Source of the DNA: Acidobacteria bacterium 28-9
GTDB lineage: Bacteria; Acidobacteriota; Blastocatellia; Pyrinomonadales; Pyrinomonadaceae
Length of the DNA stretch: 64,000 nucleotides
Reading direction: 5' to 3'
Assembly: GCA_002050355.1 (NCBI GenBank)
Contig: MWYY01000050.1
Location: forward strand, 25,606 to 89,605
Below the pieces are notes generated by a model. The model was not told the DNA's origin and ran no database searches. It worked only from the letters and a program-made list of their open reading frames with translations. Made by a program: the position numbers and the translations under genes. Shown one piece after another: positions 8,300 to 16,218 of this stretch; the first letter of the stretch is position 1, and each line of letters begins with the position of its first letter.

Positions 8300-8641
8300 A
8301 TGGGTGATACAACGGTTACAAAAGTTGATTCGAGCAGTTCGCCAATCGGCAAATTGGGACAAAAATATTTGGCGTCGGGCAAATCTCTGGCGATGCGTCT
8401 GTGGGAAAATGAGCAGCCTGCACAAGCAAAGGAACCGCAAACGCGCGATTATGAAACGGTCGGTTATGTGATAAAAGGACGCGCCGAGCTGCATCTGGAA
8501 GGTCAGATGGTTCTTCTGGAAAAAGGCGATTCGTGGGTTGTCCCGCGCGGTGCATCGCACACATACAAAATTTTGGAATCTTTTACGGCGGTAGAAGCTA
8601 CGCATCCGCCCGCGCACGTTCACGGACGCGACGAAGAATAA
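8300..8641 (+). CDS. Small cupin-domain protein
   Basis: The protein is 113 residues forming one cupin barrel: G-Y-V-I-K-G-R-A-E-L-H-L-E-G, then L-L-E-K-G-D-S-W-V-V-P-R-G-A-S-H-T-Y. These are the two cupin motifs G(X)5HXH(X)3-4E(X)6G and G(X)5PXG(X)2H. Motif 1 lacks the usual H-x-H (it has no His before G-Y-V-I), while His in P-R-G-A-S-H is kept, so metal binding may be weak or altered. The protein is cytoplasmic, and ligand and reaction are unknown. ATG 8300 follows AAGGAG; an upstream TTG at 8261 is less likely. Confidence 0.82.
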   Translation: MGDTTVTKVDSSSSPIGKLGQKYLASGKSLAMRLWENEQPAQAKEPQTRDYETVGYVIKGRAELHLEGQMVLLEKGDSWVVPRGASHTYKILESFTAVEATHPPAHVHGRDEE

Positions 8642-8682
8642 AGGATAAAGGCGGAAGGATAAAGGCGGAAGGATGAAGGCTA
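8641..8682. repeat. Short tandem repeat, AAGGATAAAGGCGG x ~3
   Basis: The 14-bp unit AAGGATAAAGGCGG occurs twice and then degenerates to AAGGATGAAGGC. AAGGATGAA pairs with TTTCATCCTT near 8706, giving a hairpin between the cupin gene and the next small gene. Confidence 0.7.
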
Positions 8683-8728
8683 AATAAGAAGTCTTTTGTT
8701 TTAATTTCATCCTTACCTACAAAAAACT

Positions 8729-8986
8729 ATGCCAGATTGTAAACATTACGGTGGAATTTCAAAAAAAGAACTCGGCAAACTGCGCCGAGATTTGGCGGCG
8801 GAAGGCATTAATGTTCCCGAAGGCGACGACGTAGAAGTAAAAGGTCCTTACGGCATCGCGCTTCGCGCCATTTACAACGAAGCCAGAGAAACCTTGAAAA
8901 TCTGCATCACCAAGAAGCCTTTTTACATTCCCGAATCCGAAGTTTGGAAAATAGTCGATACCGGCACGAGTCCGTATGTCGATTAG
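8729..8986 (+). CDS. Small conserved-looking protein of unknown function
   Basis: The protein is 85 residues, soluble and highly charged, beginning MPDCKHYGGISKKELGKLRRDL and ending D-T-G-T-S-P-Y-V-D. There is no signal peptide or membrane segment and I recognise no family. The composition is balanced, the codon use matches neighbours, and no other frame is a better candidate, which supports a real gene. It sits between a cupin and a zinc-ribbon gene on the same strand. Confidence 0.6.
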   Translation: MPDCKHYGGISKKELGKLRRDLAAEGINVPEGDDVEVKGPYGIALRAIYNEARETLKICITKKPFYIPESEVWKIVDTGTSPYVD

Positions 8987-9025
8987 CAGAAAAATTCCAG
9001 CCGACTTGGAAAATACAACGAAAAC

Positions 9026-9056
9026 GCCGCACTGTTTTTCCGGCGCGGCTTTTTCC
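9026..9056 (+). terminator. Possible intrinsic terminator
   Basis: GCCGC (9026-9030) pairs with GCGGC (9045-9049), followed by TTTTT. The stem is short. Confidence 0.4.
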
Positions 9057-9148
9057 GGCTTTTAATCCGCATATATAAAAACAAACCATTACCGGCGCAT
9101 ACTTCTGTGCGCTCAGTCAGCGTCTGCTCAAAGAATTTACTCACCGAG

Positions 9149-9179
9149 TTGAACTAAACCAAAACTCTAAACGTATAAT
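9149..9179 (+). promoter_or_regulatory. Possible promoter of the zinc-ribbon gene at 9233
   Basis: TTGAAC (9149-9154), a 19-bp spacer and TATAAT (9174-9179). The spacer is long, so the -10 is the stronger part. Confidence 0.4.
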
Positions 9180-9232
9180 TTTTCGGTCGCTTCAGAATTA
9201 AAACTTTAAGCCACGAGGAGATTTCTAAAAAT

Positions 9233-9844
9233 ATGTTTTGTCCGAGTTGCGGTTTGGAAGAAAGACAGACGAATCAATTCTGCCGTGCGTGCGGTGCGGA
9301 TTTGCGCTCGGTTCGCGCCGCGCTCGAAAGACCGGACAAAATTACGAGTTCGGCTGTCCTTGCGCGCGAGGAAATCGGACGCGCCGTCGCCGCTAAAATC
9401 AGAGAAATAGATTCCGCCCGCGACCTGAAAAAAGTTGCCGAAGACGTTTTGCCGCAAATCGAAAAATTCCTCGAATCGCCGGAACAAAAACGCCTGCGGC
9501 GCGTGCGCGGCGGAATAGTTGTGGCTTCAATTGGTCTGGGCGCGGCAATCGCTTTTTCGATAGCCGCCGTTTTGATGGGCGATGCCGGCGTTTTCTTCGT
9601 CGCTGGATTAGGTCTTGTAACTTTATTCATCGGGCTGAGTTTGATTCTCAACGCCTTGCTATTCACCGTGCCGAAAAAAAGCGTATTGGACAAATCGCCT
9701 GATGCAGCCAGTCAGCACGAAATCGAGGGCGACGAACAAACCAACGAACTCGTTTTGCCGGAATCGAATGACAATTTCGTTTCCGTAATCGAACACACGA
9801 CAAAGCAATTGAAGGAAAAACAACCAATTCCTCCGCGCGGTTAG
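9233..9844 (+). CDS. Zinc-ribbon membrane protein
   Basis: The protein is 203 residues. C-P-S-C ... C-R-A-C-G (residues 3-22) is a zinc-ribbon. A charged alpha-helical region (~40-85) is followed by two adjacent membrane helices (~92-110 and ~118-140), then an acidic tail with S-V-I-E-H-T-T-K-Q-L near the end. This build is common in Acidobacteriota proteins of unknown role; both termini would lie in the cytoplasm. A good ribosome site (GAGGAGA) lies about 10 bp before the ATG. Confidence 0.75.
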   Translation: MFCPSCGLEERQTNQFCRACGADLRSVRAALERPDKITSSAVLAREEIGRAVAAKIREIDSARDLKKVAEDVLPQIEKFLESPEQKRLRRVRGGIVVASIGLGAAIAFSIAAVLMGDAGVFFVAGLGLVTLFIGLSLILNALLFTVPKKSVLDKSPDAASQHEIEGDEQTNELVLPESNDNFVSVIEHTTKQLKEKQPIPPRG

Positions 9845-9952
9845 CTTCAAAACTCGCCCTTATTTCAAAGTAATCACGCGCCTATTTTGAGAAGTGGTAA
9901 GAACTTCAAAAAATAAAAAATAATCGTTCTAGCAATGTCTAAAACAAAAATA

Positions 9953-9980
9953 AAAGCCTTCGGCATTTGCCAAAGGCTTT
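9953..9980 (-). terminator. Two-way intrinsic terminator between the zinc-ribbon gene and RRM copy 2
   Basis: AAAGCCTT (9953-9960) pairs with AAGGCTTT (9973-9980), and an inner GGC/GCC extends the stem. On the minus strand it is followed by TTTTATTTTTG, a proper U-tail for the RRM gene that ends at 10010; on the + strand it can serve the gene ending at 9844. Confidence 0.75.
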
Positions 9981-10009
9981 CTTATCAAACATTGTAAATG
10001 TTCAGAAAT

Positions 10010-10369
10010 TTACCAGCGCGAACCGCCACCACCGCCACCGCCGTAACCGCCGCCGCCGCCGCCGCGATTTCCGCCGCCGCCGTAGCCGCCACGTCCACCA
10101 CCGCCGCCGCCGCCGCTGTTTTCACGGGGTTTTGCTTCGTTGACGGTTAACGCACGACCATCAATTTCTTTGCCGTTGAGCGTTGAGATAGCGTTATCGC
10201 CTTCTTCTTTGCTGGACATTTCGACGAATCCGAAGCCGCGCGAGCGACCCGTTTCGCGGTCTTCAATAATATTTGTTGATTCGACCGTACCGATTTCGCC
10301 GAACATTTTTTCTAAATCTTCCGTTGATGTGTTGAAGGAAAGATTTCCTACATAAAGTTTCATTGACAT
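10010..10369 (-). CDS. Glycine-rich RRM RNA-binding protein (copy 2)
   Basis: The protein is 119 residues: an RNA-recognition motif (residues 1-82) with RNP2 L-Y-V-G-N-L and RNP1 R-G-F-G-F-V-E-M, then a Gly-rich tail (G-R-G-G-Y-G-G-G-G). It is closely similar to copy 1 across the whole RRM, including the start MSMKLYVGNLSF and the end L-T-V-N-E-A-K-P-R-E-N. The tail is shorter and has fewer arginines. The promoter and leader are also homologous, so the duplication included the regulatory region. It probably binds RNA and may control its own leader, by analogy with cyanobacterial rbp genes. Confidence 0.92.
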   Translation of the reverse strand: MSMKLYVGNLSFNTSTEDLEKMFGEIGTVESTNIIEDRETGRSRGFGFVEMSSKEEGDNAISTLNGKEIDGRALTVNEAKPRENSGGGGGGGRGGYGGGGNRGGGGGGYGGGGGGGSRW

Positions 10370-10593
10370 AATAATATTTTACCTTTTCCCTATTGCGGGA
10401 ATTTCAAAAGAAGTGTCGAATCGGATTGGTCTTTAGGACTGATTTAACGCCTGCGGAAGAATCTGGGTTTCGGATGCTCGAAAAACTTCAAGAGCGACTT
10501 CTATAACTATAAACAAACCTACTCTAGAACTTTCCAAAAAACATTTTGACGAGCGCATCAAAAACTGACGCAAGAGTAAGGATTAACGCTTTC
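10370..10593 (-). promoter_or_regulatory. Conserved ~220-nt 5' leader of RRM copy 2
   Basis: It is homologous to 6163-6393. Shared blocks in order from the start codon are TACCTTTTCCC, GTCGAATCGGATT, TTTCGGATGCTC, AGAGCG(A/G)CTTCTA, ATAAAC, GAGCGCATCA and AAGGATTAAC (plus-strand wording). The hairpin near the transcript's 5' end is kept as GCGTCA/TGATGC with a wobble pair. No reading frame is shared between the two leaders. Confidence 0.7.
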
Positions 10594-10594
10594 T

Positions 10595-10623
10595 ATGATG
10601 CACTATTTGCAGAATAGTTGCAA
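10595..10623 (-). promoter_or_regulatory. Promoter of RRM copy 2
   Basis: Minus-strand TTGCAA (10623-10618), a 17-bp spacer and CATCAT (10600-10595). The same elements stand at the same place before copy 1. A short inverted repeat (CTATT ... AATAG) lies in the spacer. Confidence 0.5.
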
Positions 10624-10670
10624 GTTAAGTATTCGCTTTGCCTGAAACGCTTGAAATAATTCGTTACCGG

Positions 10671-11636
10671 CTAGTTACGAAAGTTTTGCGTAACCATCAG
10701 TCCGCGCTTGCCGCCGTCAAGAATCCCGATGCCGACACGCCCGAATTTTGGTTGTAATATATTGGCGCGATGTCCCGGAGAATTCATCAGTCCTTTGTGC
10801 GCCATTTGCAGCATCGGCGCGAGCGCGAGATTTTCCCCGGCAGTTCCGTATCGAACTTTTGATTCGCGTATTCTGTCAAAAGGGCTTTTGCCTTCCGGCG
10901 TGTTGTGCGCGAAATAACCGCGCGCGAACATATCCGCCGAATGCCGGCGAGCAACTTCGGCGAGTTCCGGGTCAGCTTCAAGCAGCGCAAGCCCGTTCGC
11001 CGCGCGTTCCTGATTAACGAGTCTGAGCATGTCGGCTTCGAGTTCGGGGCGCGTGCCCGGGTTTTCGACCTTAAAGGGCAATGAAAGAATTTCGTTTGAT
11101 TCGGGTTCGACCGTATATCGGCGATTAAGCGTTTGCTTGATGGCTTCGCCGAAAACGGGCGTGAGCGCCGTTTCCAATTCATCAGTATAAGTCGCCAGAC
11201 GATCTGCCATCTGGCTCGCCCGCAAATTCTCCTGAAAACCGCCCGAAAACGGCATCGAAAAAAGCAGCGCCGCAACAAACGCCGCGGTTATCAAACCGCT
11301 GACAAATCCCGGCAAAATTCCCAAAAATTGATTAGCGCGACTATTGTGAATATCTGCGGGAATCCACCGCAACAGAAAATTTCCGAGAATCTGAATCAGT
11401 AAACTCGTCGCGACGACAATCAAAATAAAAGCGAGCGGCAGATTCCAAACTTCCTCCCAACCGCTCAACTGTCCGAGAACGCGCGAAACCGGCTGATAAA
11501 AATACAAAGCCGTCAGAAAACTGCCAATCCATCGCGCCAAATCAAGCAAACCCAATATAAAACCGCGCCGCCAGCCAACAAAGGCGCTAAATAAAATTAT
11601 GAGAACGAGCAGCGCGTCAACGTAGTTAAAATCCAT
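10671..11636 (-). CDS. CvpA-like membrane domain fused to a CAP (SCP/PR1-like) domain
   Basis: The protein is 321 residues. Residues 1-150 contain four hydrophobic helices with the CvpA opening D-F-N-Y-V-D-A-L-L-V and G-W-R-R-G-F-I-L-G (colicin V production family). Residues ~195-321 are a CAP domain: L-V-N-Q-E-R-A-A-N-G-L, R-R-H-S-A-D-M, Y-F-A-H-N-T-P-E-G-K-S-P-F-D-R, Y-G-T-A-G-E-N-L-A and S-P-G-H-R-A-N-I-L. The CAP part would face the periplasm. CAP domains bind lipids or cell-wall material, and CvpA's biochemical role is unsettled. The gene is monocistronic, divergent from the AT-rich gene at 11808. Confidence 0.88.
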   Translation of the reverse strand: MDFNYVDALLVLIILFSAFVGWRRGFILGLLDLARWIGSFLTALYFYQPVSRVLGQLSGWEEVWNLPLAFILIVVATSLLIQILGNFLLRWIPADIHNSRANQFLGILPGFVSGLITAAFVAALLFSMPFSGGFQENLRASQMADRLATYTDELETALTPVFGEAIKQTLNRRYTVEPESNEILSLPFKVENPGTRPELEADMLRLVNQERAANGLALLEADPELAEVARRHSADMFARGYFAHNTPEGKSPFDRIRESKVRYGTAGENLALAPMLQMAHKGLMNSPGHRANILQPKFGRVGIGILDGGKRGLMVTQNFRN

Positions 11637-11807
11637 ATCCGATATTTTTGCCTCTATAATAAAATCCGATTGTTTTGATGCCTATTAACCTGTAATATGT
11701 TTTCAAATAAATTTGTTATCGAGAAAATTGCTGGAATGTATTGCAAATGTCACGAAAACGAACGATTCAGCTTTTGTGAAAACGATTTGTTGTTTTAAAT
11801 TTACTTT

Positions 11808-13013
11808 ATGATTTCAAAAAGATTTGAAGATGTAGAATTCTCTGATATTGAAGCATTGCTTAATAATGAAGTTGCTGAGAGTAAAACCCTTGAATACAAA
11901 AGAGAAATTTCCTCTAATGAAAAGCTTTTGGCAGGAGTGAGCGCTTTAGCAAACACAGTTGGCGGAGACTTTATCATTGGTATTGAAGCAAAAGATGGAA
12001 TACCAATCAATCTCAAAGGTGTAAGTTTTTCAAATGCAGATGACGAAATCCTTAGGCTAGAGCAAATCCTTCAAACTGGTCTTGAACCCCGCCTACAGTC
12101 ACAAAATATTAAAAACATTCAATCCCCAAATGGCGATAACTTTATTTTTATAAGAGTTAATCGAAGTTGGATAGCTCCGCATAGAATCAAATGTAAAGAT
12201 AAAGATTACAATGACAAATTCTATGGGCGACATTCCAGCGGCAAGTATCCAATGGATGTCTCAGAATTAAGAACTGTATTTATGCTAACTGAGCAATTAA
12301 CAGAAAGGATTAAAAACTTCCGACGAGAACGAATTCAAAAAATACAAAGTAATGAAGAAATTCCAGCGCTATTGAATGAAGGCGGAAAAATAATTTTACA
12401 TTTGTTACCTCTGAATGCTTTTGCAACCTCAGATGTTTTCGACATATTTGAATTGAATAAAAAAATACAGTTTAGCCCCATTTCATCAAATAGCTGGGAT
12501 AAGAGAATAAATTTAGATGGAATTGTAGTTTCGAGAAGGGTTGATTCAAGTACCAATTCTTATACACAAGTATTTAGAAATGGTTGTATAGAGGCTGTTA
12601 ATTGTCTTAGTTGGAACGAAGACGATAAAGATTATTCTAGTCGTTATGATGAAGAGCAAATAATTAAGGCTCTCTCTGAATATCAAAACTTCTACTCAGA
12701 TTTAGGAATAGAGTTACCGATTTACTTCTTTTTAACAATCGTAGATATCAAAGATTATAAATTTCATTTGGATGATGATTTCCATAGAATTTATGAAGTT
12801 CAATACAGAATGCGGGGTGATGATAAACCTTTCATAGACAGAAATAATTTAATGCTTCCAGATATTACTATTCAGAATCTCGACTTACCTGCCGCGGAAA
12901 TTTTACAGCCTGCCTTTAATTTAATTTGGAATTCTGTAGGATTTACCCGTGATTTTAATTATGACGAAAATGGAAAATGGATTGAAGATCTCAGAAATTT
13001 TTATCGTAATTAA
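11808..13013 (+). CDS. AlbA_2/Schlafen-type putative ATP- or nucleic-acid-binding protein
   Basis: The protein is 401 residues. E-S-K-T-L-E-Y-K-R-E (about residue 25) and L-L-A-G-V-S-A-L-A-N-T-V-G-G-D-F-I-I-G-I (about 45) are the AlbA_2 domain motif of Schlafen-like proteins. H-R-I-K and F-Y-G-R-H-S-S-G-K-Y-P-M closely follow the family's R-x-G-S-x-(N/K) region. The C-terminal ~240 residues are not recognised. The gene is clearly richer in A and T than its neighbours (codons such as AAT, ATA and TTA dominate), pointing to recent acquisition. It has no partner gene. Proteins of this class occur as lone regulators and in some phage-defence loci; no defence role can be shown here. Confidence 0.72.
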   Translation: MISKRFEDVEFSDIEALLNNEVAESKTLEYKREISSNEKLLAGVSALANTVGGDFIIGIEAKDGIPINLKGVSFSNADDEILRLEQILQTGLEPRLQSQNIKNIQSPNGDNFIFIRVNRSWIAPHRIKCKDKDYNDKFYGRHSSGKYPMDVSELRTVFMLTEQLTERIKNFRRERIQKIQSNEEIPALLNEGGKIILHLLPLNAFATSDVFDIFELNKKIQFSPISSNSWDKRINLDGIVVSRRVDSSTNSYTQVFRNGCIEAVNCLSWNEDDKDYSSRYDEEQIIKALSEYQNFYSDLGIELPIYFFLTIVDIKDYKFHLDDDFHRIYEVQYRMRGDDKPFIDRNNLMLPDITIQNLDLPAAEILQPAFNLIWNSVGFTRDFNYDENGKWIEDLRNFYRN

Positions 13014-13060
13014 AACCAAACACCTTTCACATCTTTCAAAACAACCTGCGCCGTGATAAA
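13010..13060 (-). pseudogene. 3' scar of a lost FAD-dependent oxidoreductase
   Basis: Read on the minus strand the segment encodes F-I-T-A-Q-V-V-L-K-D-V-K-G-V-W-F-stop. The intact oxidoreductase ending at 14455 finishes H-N-T-A-Q-V-V-L-K-D-I-K-G-G-W-F-stop, and the DNA is closely similar over about 45 bp. Nothing upstream of it is homologous. The segment therefore looks like the surviving last codons of a paralogous gene. It abuts, and overlaps by three or four bases, the stop of the AT-rich gene at 11808-13013. Confidence 0.7.
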
Positions 13061-13145
13061 TCTAAATGCGACGAAAACTATTGAAGCGAATTAGAACGCG
13101 AAATTAGATGAAAATTTTCTCGTCCGTTTCGATGCTCATAAAACT

Positions 13146-14390
13146 ATGAACAATAAATTTTTCACGCGAATGTTTTTCGGTTATTTGACGCTTGGGCTGT
13201 GCTTGATTTTCACGTTTGCCGAAACGGGTTTTTCCCAATCAATTTACTTTCCGCCAGCGGGCGACGGTTGGGAGCGGCGCACGGCAGAACAGGCGAAGAT
13301 GGACGCGGGACGATTGAAGGAAGCGCTTGATTTCGCCGTTGCGAGCGAATCGAAGCAGCCGCGCAATCTCGAACTCGCGCATTATCAAACTTTCGGGCGC
13401 GAGCCGTTTGGCGAGGCAGTCGGGGCGTTTAAAGAGCGCGGCGCGGCGACTGGAATCATTTTGCGAAACGGTTATATCGTCGCCGAATGGGGCGAACCGT
13501 TTCGGGTTGATATGACGTTTAGCGTGACGAAAAGTTTTGTTTCGACCGTCGTCGGTTTGGCGTTTGACCGGCGGATGATAAAAAGTCTGCAAGACCGCGT
13601 GAGCGAAACGGATGCGCCCGTCGCCGTTTATAACGAGCGGGAAAAATACGACTACGCGGAGCGATTCGGGAAATCTAAATTTCTGGAATTATTTGAAACC
13701 GAACACAACCGCAAAATCACATGGGAACATTTCTTAAGGCAAACGAGCGATTGGGAAGGAACGCTCTGGGGCAAACCCGATTGGGCGGACAGACCTGACA
13801 AAGATGCGGCCAATTGGTTGAACCGGAAACGCAATGAGCCGGGCGCGGTTTACGAATATAACGACGTGCGCGTGAATGCGCTGGCACTTGCCGCGCTGAA
13901 TGTCTGGCGCAAACCGCTGCCGCAGGTTTTGAAGGAAAACGTGATGGACGAAATCGGCGCGTCAAGCACCTGGCGGTGGCTCGGTTATGAAAATTCCTGG
14001 GTGATAATTGATGGTCAAATAATGCAATCGGTCAGCGGCGGCGGGCATTGGGGCGGCGGAATGTTCATCTCAGCGCGCGATATGGCGCGGTTCGGATTGT
14101 TGAATTTGAATCGCGGGCGTTGGGGCAAAAAACAGATTTTATCAGAAGCGTTTTTCAAACAGGCGACCACCCCGACCGTCGCGCAACAGACTTACGGTTT
14201 TATGAATTATTTTCTAAACACCGATAAAAAATATCTGCCGAACGCGCCCGCGTCCGCCTTCGCGCACGTTGGCAACGGGACGAATATCATCTACGTTGAC
14301 CCTGAAAACAAATTGGTCGTCGTGGCGCGGTGGATTGAGAACGGGAAGATTGACGAGTTCGTTCAGAAGCTGAATGCAAGTTTGAAATAA
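13146..14390 (+). CDS. Secreted serine hydrolase, beta-lactamase/penicillin-binding (class C) family
   Basis: The protein is 414 residues. The signal peptide ends G-F-S|Q-S; S126-V-T-K129 is the S-x-x-K nucleophile motif; Y-N at about 238-239 (E-Y-N-D) stands for Y-x-N; H-V-G-N-G-T-N near residue 378 stands for the K/H-T-G triad. The family includes esterases, D-amino peptidases and class C beta-lactamases; there is no evidence for antibiotic hydrolysis in particular. It is periplasmic. The gene converges with the FAD oxidoreductase 65 bp away and no terminator-like hairpin is evident between them. Confidence 0.87.
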   Translation: MNNKFFTRMFFGYLTLGLCLIFTFAETGFSQSIYFPPAGDGWERRTAEQAKMDAGRLKEALDFAVASESKQPRNLELAHYQTFGREPFGEAVGAFKERGAATGIILRNGYIVAEWGEPFRVDMTFSVTKSFVSTVVGLAFDRRMIKSLQDRVSETDAPVAVYNEREKYDYAERFGKSKFLELFETEHNRKITWEHFLRQTSDWEGTLWGKPDWADRPDKDAANWLNRKRNEPGAVYEYNDVRVNALALAALNVWRKPLPQVLKENVMDEIGASSTWRWLGYENSWVIIDGQIMQSVSGGGHWGGGMFISARDMARFGLLNLNRGRWGKKQILSEAFFKQATTPTVAQQTYGFMNYFLNTDKKYLPNAPASAFAHVGNGTNIIYVDPENKLVVVARWIENGKIDEFVQKLNASLK

Positions 14391-14454
14391 TGCAGTTTAA
14401 ACTCGAAAAGAAAATTTGCTCACAAGCCGTAATTTGAAAAGTTTAATCGTTTTA

Positions 14455-16029
14455 TCAAAACCAGCCGCCTTTTATATCTTTCAAAACCACTTGCGCCGTG
14501 TTGTGACCTGACGCGGCAAACACGCCGCCGCCGGGATGTGTCGAAGCTCCGGTCAGATATAGATTTTTAATCGGCGTTTTATACTGCGACATTTCCGGCA
14601 GCGGGCGGAACAGAAACATTTGGTCGAAATCCATTTCGACATGCATCACGTTGCCGCGCAAAAGTCCCAATCGCTGTTCCAAATCAAGCGGCGATTGAAC
14701 GAAGCGTTCGATGATAGAATTTCTCACGTTCGGCGCGTAGGAATTTACGACATCAATCAACTTATCAGCTTCGCGTTCCTGAATATTTCCCCAACGCTCG
14801 TCGTTTGCTAATTCGTAGGGATAATACTGTCCCCAAATAAAAAGCGTGTGTTTGCCAGCGGGCGCGAGCGTCGGGTCAATTGACGAAAATGTCATAGCCA
14901 GCGCGGATGGATTTTTCGACGGAATGCCGTTCAGATAATCGGCGTAGGATTTTTCGAGATAATCCATTGAAGGACAGAGAAGTTGTAAACCGTGATGACA
15001 ATCTGCGGCGCGTCCGCCGTTTGGCGCGGCTGTGTAATCGGGCAGTTCCGAAACGGCGCAGCGCACAATCATTCCGAAGCCATTGCCGATGCGGACGTTT
15101 TCGATTCTCTCCGCTAAACCGTCGGGCAGATTTTCCGCGCCGATGAGTTTTAGAAACGTCGTGTGAACGTGCGTGTTTGAGACAATTTTTTTCGCCTCGA
15201 TTCGTTCGCCGTTCTGCAAAACGATTCCTTTGGTTTCATTGTTTTCGATTTCTATTTTCTCGACTTCCGCGTTCAGTAAAACTTCGCCGCCGTGATGTTC
15301 CAGACATCGCGCCATCGCTTGCGTCAATGCACCGCTTCCGCCGCGCGGACGCTTAACACCGCTTTTGTGAATCATCGAATGCCAGCCGAGAAAATCTCCC
15401 GTCGCGCTCATTGTCGGCGGCGGACCCGATTGTGCCGCGAGCCACGCCATCGCCGCTTGCAAACCTTCGTGTTTGAAAGTTTGTTTGACGAGTGCGCCGT
15501 AGCTCGTCATCAATTTGCGAACCATATCGGCAGGATTTTTCGATTTCGTGCCGAAAATCATATGCCGTCCAAGATTAAGCATTGTCGGCGGTTTTAAGAA
15601 CGCCTGAAAAACGCCTTCGTTTAATTTCTCCCATTCTGCCACAAATTTTTTGTAGCGGTCGGCGTCTTCGGGTGAAACCGTAGCGATTGATTCACAGGTT
15701 TTATCAACGTCTCGCCAAAAATAAATCGCGCCTTTGCCGTCCGGCATCGGCGCAAACGCGAACGGGTCGCAGTCAATATATTCAAGCCCGAACTTTTCGA
15801 GTTCCAAATCCTTTACGACCGGCGTCAGGTGAATCATAATATGCGCCGACGAGCCGACATCTATTTTGTAACCTTCAATCAAATCATCCTGCGTGCAAAC
15901 CGCGCCGCCGACGATATGACGGCGTTCGAGAACAATTACCTTTAAACTGGCTTTTGCCAGATAACAAGCGCACGTCAAGCCGTTGTGTCCGCCGCCGATG
16001 ACGGCGACATCGTAAGAGTTTTTGCTCAT
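14455..16029 (-). CDS. FAD-dependent oxidoreductase, phytoene-desaturase-like (PYROXD2 type)
   Basis: The protein is about 524 residues. V-A-V-I-G-G-G-H-N-G-L (residues 8-18) is the FAD-binding dinucleotide motif, L-E-R-R-H-I-V-G-G-A-V-C follows, and the C-terminal FAD motif N-L-Y-L-T-G-A-S-T-H-P-G-G-G-V-F is the usual CrtI/PYROXD2 ending. It probably oxidises a hydrophobic substrate, but whether carotenoid or other is open. ATG 16029 (MSKNSYDV) was preferred to an upstream in-frame start. A related gene's 3' end is left at 13010-13060. Confidence 0.86.
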   Translation of the reverse strand: MSKNSYDVAVIGGGHNGLTCACYLAKASLKVIVLERRHIVGGAVCTQDDLIEGYKIDVGSSAHIMIHLTPVVKDLELEKFGLEYIDCDPFAFAPMPDGKGAIYFWRDVDKTCESIATVSPEDADRYKKFVAEWEKLNEGVFQAFLKPPTMLNLGRHMIFGTKSKNPADMVRKLMTSYGALVKQTFKHEGLQAAMAWLAAQSGPPPTMSATGDFLGWHSMIHKSGVKRPRGGSGALTQAMARCLEHHGGEVLLNAEVEKIEIENNETKGIVLQNGERIEAKKIVSNTHVHTTFLKLIGAENLPDGLAERIENVRIGNGFGMIVRCAVSELPDYTAAPNGGRAADCHHGLQLLCPSMDYLEKSYADYLNGIPSKNPSALAMTFSSIDPTLAPAGKHTLFIWGQYYPYELANDERWGNIQEREADKLIDVVNSYAPNVRNSIIERFVQSPLDLEQRLGLLRGNVMHVEMDFDQMFLFRPLPEMSQYKTPIKNLYLTGASTHPGGGVFAASGHNTAQVVLKDIKGGWF

Positions 16030-16054
16030 AAAATTATTTTGCCATAGAAAAGAT

Positions 16055-16091
16055 TTAGCCACGAACAAACACGAAAATACACGAAAAATTA
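16055..16091. repeat. Half copy of CCACGAA-ACACGAAA repeat
   Basis: TAGCCACGAACAAACACGAAAATACACG just upstream of the oxidoreductase start. The full palindromic form of the family stands at 57054-57181. Confidence 0.6.
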
Positions 16092-16173
16092 AAGCCAGAA
16101 GTTTTGTGTTTTTCGTACCGGGATTTTTGCGTAAATTACAATTAGGAGGTCTGCGCTTGCGGCGAAAAAGTTT

Positions 16174-16179
16174 TATAAT
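16174..16179 (+). promoter_or_regulatory. Possible -10 (TATAAT) for the FAD-Rieske gene
   Basis: A consensus TATAAT lies 40 bp before the start codon; the -35 is unclear. Confidence 0.35.
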
Positions 16180-16218
16180 GAAATTACGATTTTATTTTGA
16201 ACAAAGGGAAGGATAATT

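Noticed and set aside
13146..14390. Serine hydrolase as an antibiotic-resistance beta-lactamase
   Set aside because: It has the S-x-x-K and tyrosine motifs of the broad family only; nothing shows beta-lactam hydrolysis.
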